Positions 58,913-64,000 of a stretch of DNA of 64,000 bases are shown here, piece by piece. The DNA is from Qipengyuania_B sp965214525 (GTDB taxonomy: Bacteria > Pseudomonadota > Alphaproteobacteria > Sphingomonadales > Sphingomonadaceae), in NCBI GenBank assembly GCA_965214525.1, contig OZ243959.1:186001-250000 (forward strand), in the 5' to 3' direction. The notes beneath the pieces are model-generated. The model worked only from the letters and a program-made list of their open reading frames with translations, ran no database searches and was not told where the DNA came from. How positions within the stretch are numbered: the stretch's first letter is position 1; each line of letters starts with the position of its first letter. Made by a program: the position numbers and the translations under genes.

Positions 58913-60156
58913 ACTTCGCGAGCTACCGCCATCTGCGCCTCGAAATCGCTACTCGACATAAGCTCGATTGAGCCTCCCCAAACCCACCCTTCAGCAAGCT
59001 CCTCTGTGAGAGGGTCGGCATAAATTATGCGGAGCCACCGCCCCTTCTTTGCCTCAATCGCAACCATCGTGTCTTGCCTCAAGCGCGCCAGACGCTCAGC
59101 TTTTTGTTCAGGTGCCACGCGAACATTGGCAACATCCCGGACATAGGCTCTCGGCAATTCATTGATGCGAGCAATTTCAGTGAGCGCCGATGCCTCAGCA
59201 ATCGCGCTCTCGACTTCCCTCATTTGATCGAGAGCTTCGATTCTCTCCACGTTTACAGCCGTGACCTCATCCCGTGTGCGGTCATCCTTAGTGTAATCGC
59301 CCCACCCCGCGATCATCGCATATGCGGTGAAAACGAGCCAAAGAAATTGGATGAGCTGCCAAGCGTCATAAGCCTTCAATGGCTTGCCCGTTTCGCTGGG
59401 TTGATCGAGCTTCGTGCCAATCTCTTGAAACGCTTGCGACACCGACATCTCGTTGTTGAGGCCGTATGTATCGCGTATCGTCTCCCAAAGGGCACTCTCC
59501 TGAATGCCGCCCATATGTGCAATTTGATCAAGCTGGCTGACTTGCTTGGATATGCGACGCATTTGTTCGACGAGGGCAGATTGAACCCCAAACGAAGCAG
59601 AAATCTGGCTCGCGGTTGGAATCGCGTTCTGGATCGCTGTTTGGGCCGCTTCAATCTGTGAAGTGATACCGGCGCTAGCTTTGATCAGAGCGGATTGTTG
59701 CTCGGCGATCCGGTCGAAAACCCCCGACTCCCGCATTTGCATCGAAAGCTTTGTAAACGGTTCGGCCGTAGCCTGCATGGCTGTGGCTATGTTATCCTGA
59801 AAAGCTTTCGCGGAAGACAAACTTCCGACGTCGAAAGCTTTCCGTCGAGCATCTTCGGCATCGAAATATCGCTGGATCGCGCTGGGACTGTAAGGCTGGA
59901 GAAGGCGCTCCTGCTCCTTTTGTCGATTAACTATTTCCTGCGCCGCTTTCAAAGTCGCTGGTTCTTTAAAAATTCTTCGACGCTTTTGCTCCTCTTCAAA
60001 GAACCTTTGTACGGAACCGCCCATCGCTTGATCGAGCAGCCTTCGGCGTTTCTGCTCTTCCTCGAGAAATTGACGAGCGGGGCCGGGCATTGCTTCGTCG
60101 AGCAAGCGTCTCCGCTTTCTTTCTTCCTTGAACGGATCGAATGGATCAGATGACAT
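58870..60156 (-). CDS. repeat/coiled-coil membrane protein with SH3-like C terminus, linked to Doc
   Basis: This 428-residue protein has no named family. Residues about 8-112 form five degenerate repeats of 22-23 residues built on EEEQKRRRLL-type cores. Residues 115-250 are helical and coiled (AGITSQIEAAQTAIQNAIPT). A membrane helix lies at about 267-290 (LIQFLWLVFTAYAMIAGWG). A short coiled segment follows, and a bacterial SH3-like domain (about 330-408: YVRDVANVRVAPEQ, GRWLRIIYADP, GWVWGGSIEL). GC is visibly lower than the flanking core. It sits directly upstream of the Doc-type toxin on the same strand, where the antitoxin would be, and downstream of a decayed thiC fragment. Acquired DNA is likely. 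Confidence 0.78.
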   Translation of the reverse strand: MSSDPFDPFKEERKRRRLLDEAMPGPARQFLEEEQKRRRLLDQAMGGSVQRFFEEEQKRRRIFKEPATLKAAQEIVNRQKEQERLLQPYSPSAIQRYFDAEDARRKAFDVGSLSSAKAFQDNIATAMQATAEPFTKLSMQMRESGVFDRIAEQQSALIKASAGITSQIEAAQTAIQNAIPTASQISASFGVQSALVEQMRRISKQVSQLDQIAHMGGIQESALWETIRDTYGLNNEMSVSQAFQEIGTKLDQPSETGKPLKAYDAWQLIQFLWLVFTAYAMIAGWGDYTKDDRTRDEVTAVNVERIEALDQMREVESAIAEASALTEIARINELPRAYVRDVANVRVAPEQKAERLARLRQDTMVAIEAKKGRWLRIIYADPLTEELAEGWVWGGSIELMSSSDFEAQMAVAREVMARRRQALRELAK

Positions 60157-60169
60157 CGTTTAGGTTTGC

Positions 60170-60226
60170 CTTCCTCCGGCCTCTATATCCGTTCCCCTTT
60201 CTCCCGGTAAAGCTCGCTCAATGGTG
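60170..60226 (-). pseudogene. decayed second copy of the thiC 3' end
   Basis: The sequence 60171-60220 aligns without gaps with the thiC tail at 60301-60350 (39 of 50 bases, by eye). On the minus strand it reads SELYREKGERI, stop, RPEE against SKVYREKGERLYLPEEE of ThiC. The TAT codon has become TAG. It sits 130 bp downstream of the same positions in intact thiC. Confidence 0.75.
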
Positions 60227-60285
60227 CTTTGCACGTCTACGCGCTTTAAGCGGGCGCTCCGATTCTTCCGCTCCCCTCGCGCGGG

Positions 60286-62178
60286 TTATTCCACCTCCTC
60301 CTCCTCCGGCAAATACAACCGCTCCCCCTTCTCTCGGTAAACCTTGCTCATCTCGTTCATTCCCTCTCGCGCCTCTTCGGCCTCTTGCGGTGAAGTCTCG
60401 GCACGCAAGTTTTCGCTCGCCAGATAGCTGTCCGAGTTCTGCTTCGCCGCGAACTCGCGCACTTCCTGCGTGATCTTCATGCTGCAGAATTTCGGCCCGC
60501 ACATGGAGCAGAAATGCGCCGTCTTGGCGCCTTCTGCCGGCAGGGTCTGGTCGTGATATTGCTCCGCCGTGTCGGGGTCCAGCGACAGGTTGAACTGGTC
60601 GCGCCAGCGGAACTCGAACCGCGCCTTGCTCAGGGCATCGTCGCGCACCTGCGCCGCCGGGTGGCCCTTCGCCAGATCCGCCGCGTGGGCCGCCAGCTTG
60701 TAGGTCACCACGCCCACCTTCACGTCGTCGCGGTCGGGCAGGCCCAAATGCTCCTTGGGCGTGACGTAGCAGAGCATCGCCGTGCCGTACCAGCCGATCT
60801 GCGCCGCGCCGATGCCGCTGGTGATATGGTCGTAGCCGGGCGCGATGTCGGTCACGAGCGGGCCGAGCGTGTAGAACGGTGCCTCACCGCATGCCTCCAG
60901 CTGCTTGTCCATGTTCTCCTTGATCTTGTGCATGGGGACGTGGCCCGGCCCCTCGATCATCACCTGCACGTCCTCAGCCCAAGCACGCTTGGTCAGCTCG
61001 CCCAGAGTGTAGAGTTCGGCGAATTGCGCCTCGTCATTGGCATCGGCGATGGAGCCGGGGCGAAGGCCATCGCCCAGCGAATAGGCGATGTCGTAGGCTT
61101 TCATGATCTCGGTGATCTCGTCGAAGCGTTCGTAGAGGAAGCTTTCCTTGTGGTGGGCGAGGCACCATTTCGCCATGATCGAGCCGCCGCGCGACACGAT
61201 GCCGGTGACGCGCTTGGCGGTCATGGGGACATAGGGCAGGCGCACGCCGGCATGGATAGTGAAATAGTCGACGCCCTGCTCCGCCTGCTCGATCAAAGTG
61301 TCGCGAAAGATGTCCCAGGTGAGGTCTTCGGCGACCCCGCCGACCTTTTCCAGCGCCTGGTAGATGGGCACGGTGCCAATGGGGACGGGGCTGTTGCGGA
61401 TAATCCATTCGCGTGTGTCATGGATGTTGCGCCCGGTGCTTAGGTCCATGACGGTGTCCGCGCCCCAGCGGATCGACCAGACCATCTTGTCGACCTCGGC
61501 GGCGACATCCGATGCAACGGCGGAATTGCCGATATTGGCGTTGATCTTGACGAGGAAGTTGCGCCCGATCGCCATCGGCTCTGATTCAGGGTGGTTGATG
61601 TTGTTGGGGATGATTGCCCGGCCGCGCGCCAGCTCGTCACGCACGAATTCCGGCGTGACGTATTCGGGGATCGCCGCACCCCACGAATTGCCATCCAGTT
61701 CCCGGCGGACATGATCGCGGCCAAGGTTCTCCCGCTCCGCTACGTACTCCATCTCGGGCGTGATAATGTTGCGGCGGGCATAGTGCATCTGGCTGACATT
61801 CGCGCCTGGTTTCGCGCGCAGCACGCGGCGCTGCACGGCGGGGAAGGGCGGCACGCCGCCGCTGCGGTCCGGGCCGAGCTGGCCGTTATCCTCGGGCCGC
61901 ACCTCGCGCTGTTCCTTCTCCTCGACATCGCCGCGCGCGACGATCCAGTCACGGCGCAGCTTCGGCAGGCCCGCGTGGATATCTATTGCCGCGTCCGTGT
62001 CGGTATAAGGGCCGGAAGTGTCGTAAACCCGCACCGGCGGCTCGCCGCCCTCCAACGCGATCTCGCGCATGGCAACGCGAATGCCACTGCCCGATTTGGC
62101 TCCGACATGCACTTTCTTGGAGCCGCGGATCGGTCCGGTAGTGACCCCGATCTCGAGCTTGGAATTGATGTCGGCCAT
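60286..62178 (-). CDS. thiC: phosphomethylpyrimidine synthase
   Basis: This 630-residue radical SAM enzyme turns AIR into HMP-P for thiamine synthesis. The C-terminal iron-sulfur cluster motif is CSMCGPKFC, and the N terminus has IRVAMREIALEGGEPPVRVY and GVPPFPAVQRR. Conserved blocks VMIEGPGHVPMHKI and YDHITSGIGAAQIGW are present. The length is typical for the long bacterial form. ATG 62178 has GGAGAG upstream. Expression is controlled by the TPP riboswitch at 62231-62323. A decayed copy of its own tail lies beyond the stop. Confidence 0.97.
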   Translation of the reverse strand: MADINSKLEIGVTTGPIRGSKKVHVGAKSGSGIRVAMREIALEGGEPPVRVYDTSGPYTDTDAAIDIHAGLPKLRRDWIVARGDVEEKEQREVRPEDNGQLGPDRSGGVPPFPAVQRRVLRAKPGANVSQMHYARRNIITPEMEYVAERENLGRDHVRRELDGNSWGAAIPEYVTPEFVRDELARGRAIIPNNINHPESEPMAIGRNFLVKINANIGNSAVASDVAAEVDKMVWSIRWGADTVMDLSTGRNIHDTREWIIRNSPVPIGTVPIYQALEKVGGVAEDLTWDIFRDTLIEQAEQGVDYFTIHAGVRLPYVPMTAKRVTGIVSRGGSIMAKWCLAHHKESFLYERFDEITEIMKAYDIAYSLGDGLRPGSIADANDEAQFAELYTLGELTKRAWAEDVQVMIEGPGHVPMHKIKENMDKQLEACGEAPFYTLGPLVTDIAPGYDHITSGIGAAQIGWYGTAMLCYVTPKEHLGLPDRDDVKVGVVTYKLAAHAADLAKGHPAAQVRDDALSKARFEFRWRDQFNLSLDPDTAEQYHDQTLPAEGAKTAHFCSMCGPKFCSMKITQEVREFAAKQNSDSYLASENLRAETSPQEAEEAREGMNEMSKVYREKGERLYLPEEEEVE

Positions 62179-62230
62179 AGGTCGCTCTCCGTTGCGACGG
62201 CAGGGCGGCTGTTCCGAAGATCAGGCCCGC

Positions 62231-62323
62231 TCCCTCCGCCTGTTCTAACAGGTTCAGGTTCGACGGGTCGGACGCCATGACGCGCCCCTCTCAGCCCTAA
62301 GTCCTTGCGGCCACTGGCTCCCC
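62231..62323 (-). ncRNA. TPP riboswitch (THI element)
   Basis: On the minus strand the conserved blocks occur in order: GGGGAGCC, GGGCTGAGAGGG, GACCCGTCGAACCTGA, TTAGAACAGGCGGAGGGA. It lies in the thiC leader, 53 nt before the ATG. Bound thiamine pyrophosphate should block expression, most likely at the ribosome site because no terminator is visible between it and thiC. Confidence 0.95.
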
Positions 62324-62520
62324 GGGGATCGAGTCGGTCTAGTCCATGCGCTCGGCCCGGTCCAGAGCTTGCGCGAAAGTCGCGCATGCTTTGAGGAAGA
62401 ATTAACCACCATCCTCTTATCACGGCTGTCGTGAGTGCGCTTCCGGGGGGGCGGACCTGATCCCTGTTTCCACTGCGTATTTCACGCAGGCTGGATCATG
62501 ATAACGAGGCGGTAAGATCG

Positions 62521-64000
62521 ATGGCGTTTCTTTTCGACCGGCCCATTGCAGTTCGGATCGCGTTGCTCGCGCTGCTGCCGTTTCTTGCGGCGTTATGGCT
62601 GGCGAGCATGCAACTTGGCGAACAGCGCGAGGCGGCCCGGACCGCGGCAAAGCTCGAGCAATTGATGCTACTGACTGCGAGCATCAGCGAAGTTGTGCAT
62701 GACATGCAAAAAGAGCGGGGTCTGTCGGCTGGCTTCACCGGAAGCAAAGGGCAGAAATTTGCCGATATGATCCCGCGCCAAAGAGAGGAAACGGACTTGC
62801 GCGTGCAGCGATTCGATGCGGAACTGGCAAATTTCGATTTCTCGGAGTTCGATCCGGCGTTTGAGGATGAAGTACGCGCAAGCCGTAATGCGCTGGCCGA
62901 TATCGGGGCGATACGACGGCGGGTTTCCGCGCTAGATGCGACCGTGCCGCAGATTGCGCAATTCTATACCCAGCGGATCACCGCTCTGCTCACGATCGTC
63001 GATGAAGCGGGAATGATGGGACATGATGCAGATGTGCTGCCCCAGGTGATAGCCTATGCTGCATTGCTGCAGGGCAAGGAAAAGGCCGGACTTGAACGGG
63101 CAATGGGCGCGACCGGGTTCGGAGCCGGACGGTTCAGCCCCGATATCTATCGCCGGTTCATTGCCCTTGGCGCCGGGCAGGATGCCTATTTTTCGACATT
63201 CGATACCCATGCCACACCTTCGCAATCCGCGTATCTCGGCCTCGCCCTCGACGGACCCGATGCCAAGGCGGTCGATGCGATGCGTGAAGCTGCGGTTGCA
63301 AGCACTGTCACGGGTTTTGTTAGCGGCGTCGATGCCGAGCGGTGGTGGGAGGAAATCACCGGCAAGATCAACATGATGAAACAGGTCGAGGATTCGATGA
63401 CGGTCGATCTGGTAACCCTTGCCGCCGACAAGCGCAGCGCCGCGGATGCAGCGTTCACGACCAGTTTGCTCGTCATGCTGGCACTTGGTGCGATCATCGT
63501 ATTCCTGTCGCTATTCGTCATCCTGAGCATCGTGCGCCCGGTCAAGAAACTTTGCGCTGCGACCGAGCGGATGACCGCGGGGGATTATGACTTTGCGATC
63601 GATATTCGCCAAAGTGAGGACGAGATCGGCGCGCTGGTGGCACGCATAAAGCTGTTCCGCGCGAAGCTTTTGGAAAGCGGAATCGCCCAGGCCGCCCACG
63701 CGAAGGAACGGGCGGAGCATACGCGGCAGATGGAAGAGCGGGCGGCACTGGTCGAACAATTGACCGCCGGATTCGACACTACGATGACCGGAGCGTTGAG
63801 TGTGTTCGCAGAAGCCTCGACCAGCTTGAACCGTGCAGCGCAGGATTTGGACAATACGGCACGCAATACAGCGGAGCGCTCCGTTCAGGTAGCCAGCGCC
63901 TCGCAACAGACCAGCCACAATGTGAAGACCGTAGCGGATGCGACCGAGGAATTGTCGCTTTCGATCGGCGAGATCGTGAAACAGATGGGCGCAAGTGCAT
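62521..64000 (+). CDS. methyl-accepting chemotaxis protein with NIT sensor domain, truncated by the right edge
   Basis: From ATG 62521 the frame is open to the window end (493 codons). It begins with a membrane anchor (PIAVRIALLALLPFLAALWL). A periplasmic NIT (nitrate/nitrite-sensing) domain of about 230 residues follows, with HDMQKERGLSAGFTGSKGQK and YTQRITALLTIVDEAG. Then come a second helix (LLVMLALGAIIVFLSLFVIL), a HAMP linker (IVRPVKKLCAATERMTAGDY) and the start of the signalling coil (AGFDTTMTGALSVFAEAS, SQQTSHNVKTVADATEELSL). It would report a small anion to the chemotaxis kinase. The conserved tip lies outside the window. Confidence 0.9.
   Translation, partial: MAFLFDRPIAVRIALLALLPFLAALWLASMQLGEQREAARTAAKLEQLMLLTASISEVVHDMQKERGLSAGFTGSKGQKFADMIPRQREETDLRVQRFDAELANFDFSEFDPAFEDEVRASRNALADIGAIRRRVSALDATVPQIAQFYTQRITALLTIVDEAGMMGHDADVLPQVIAYAALLQGKEKAGLERAMGATGFGAGRFSPDIYRRFIALGAGQDAYFSTFDTHATPSQSAYLGLALDGPDAKAVDAMREAAVASTVTGFVSGVDAERWWEEITGKINMMKQVEDSMTVDLVTLAADKRSAADAAFTTSLLVMLALGAIIVFLSLFVILSIVRPVKKLCAATERMTAGDYDFAIDIRQSEDEIGALVARIKLFRAKLLESGIAQAAHAKERAEHTRQMEERAALVEQLTAGFDTTMTGALSVFAEASTSLNRAAQDLDNTARNTAERSVQVASASQQTSHNVKTVADATEELSLSIGEIVKQMGASA

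Overview
The window looks like a chromosomal segment of an alphaproteobacterium of the order Sphingomonadales, most likely the Erythrobacteraceae. The evidence is the gene families and their order: SspB-alpha, a single bifunctional Rel/Spo protein, a his operon that reads hisB-hisH-SDR-hisA-hisF-hisE-hinT, a ybgC-tolQRAB-pal operon, many small sphingomonad stress DUF genes, high GC and dispersed palindromic repeats. No rRNA or marker gene is present to fix the genus.

Left accessory zone (1-7800). The left edge holds the C-terminal part of a tyrosine integrase that reads off the window and has lost the histidine of its HxLRR box. An island-type ssb without the usual acidic tip and a 70-residue orphan follow, each with a terminator. 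Next comes a compact divergent module. Leftward is a ParB-domain DNA methyltransferase followed by two DUF5681 proteins; rightward are DUF3489, DUF2924 and a large serine recombinase. All neighbours overlap by 4 nt. The recombinase ends inside four tandem 22-bp repeats, 0.37 kb from the 3' end of a tRNA-Ser(GGA) gene.

Core zone (7.8-33.2 kb). This contains a cyclophilin with an unusual insert, bifunctional (p)ppGpp synthetase/hydrolase, GtrA plus a polyprenyl-phosphate glycosyltransferase and a polytopic membrane protein, hemF, a PdeM-like phosphoesterase, infC starting at an AUA codon, a PLP-dependent sulfur amino acid enzyme, a YqcI/YcgG plus DUF1989 pair, a J-domain protein, the Tol-Pal operon, the histidine operon, sspB, gmk and a GNAT acetyltransferase.

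Catabolic zone (33.2-41.9 kb). Two divergent transcription units carry an SDR, three acyl-CoA dehydrogenases, a GPH-type transporter, a zinc alcohol dehydrogenase and an APH-fold kinase. The kinase/dehydrogenase pairing resembles LvaA/LvaC and the ACAD10/11 fusions, which process 4-hydroxyacyl-CoA.

Surface and stress zone (42-58.2 kb). A lipoprotein, a subtilisin with a beta-barrel-like C terminus, dapD and an S41 protease are interspersed with a dense run of small genes: HVA-Tudor, DUF3008, DUF3140, DUF1810, DUF427, DoxX, SWIB, two PEBP proteins, fasciclin, a PNPOx-like protein, DUF3429, a cold-shock protein and DUF892. Three sites match the EcfG general-stress promoter (GGAAC, 16-18 nt, GTT), two of them divergent in one intergenic region.

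Right accessory zone (58.4-60.3 kb). A GTG-started Doc-type Fic toxin without a Phd antitoxin follows an AT-richer gene for a repeat/coiled-coil/membrane/SH3-like protein whose 3' end carries a 41-bp tandem duplication. A decayed second copy of the thiC tail lies between this pair and thiC. The window closes with thiC, its TPP riboswitch and the first 1.5 kb of a chemoreceptor with a NIT sensor domain.
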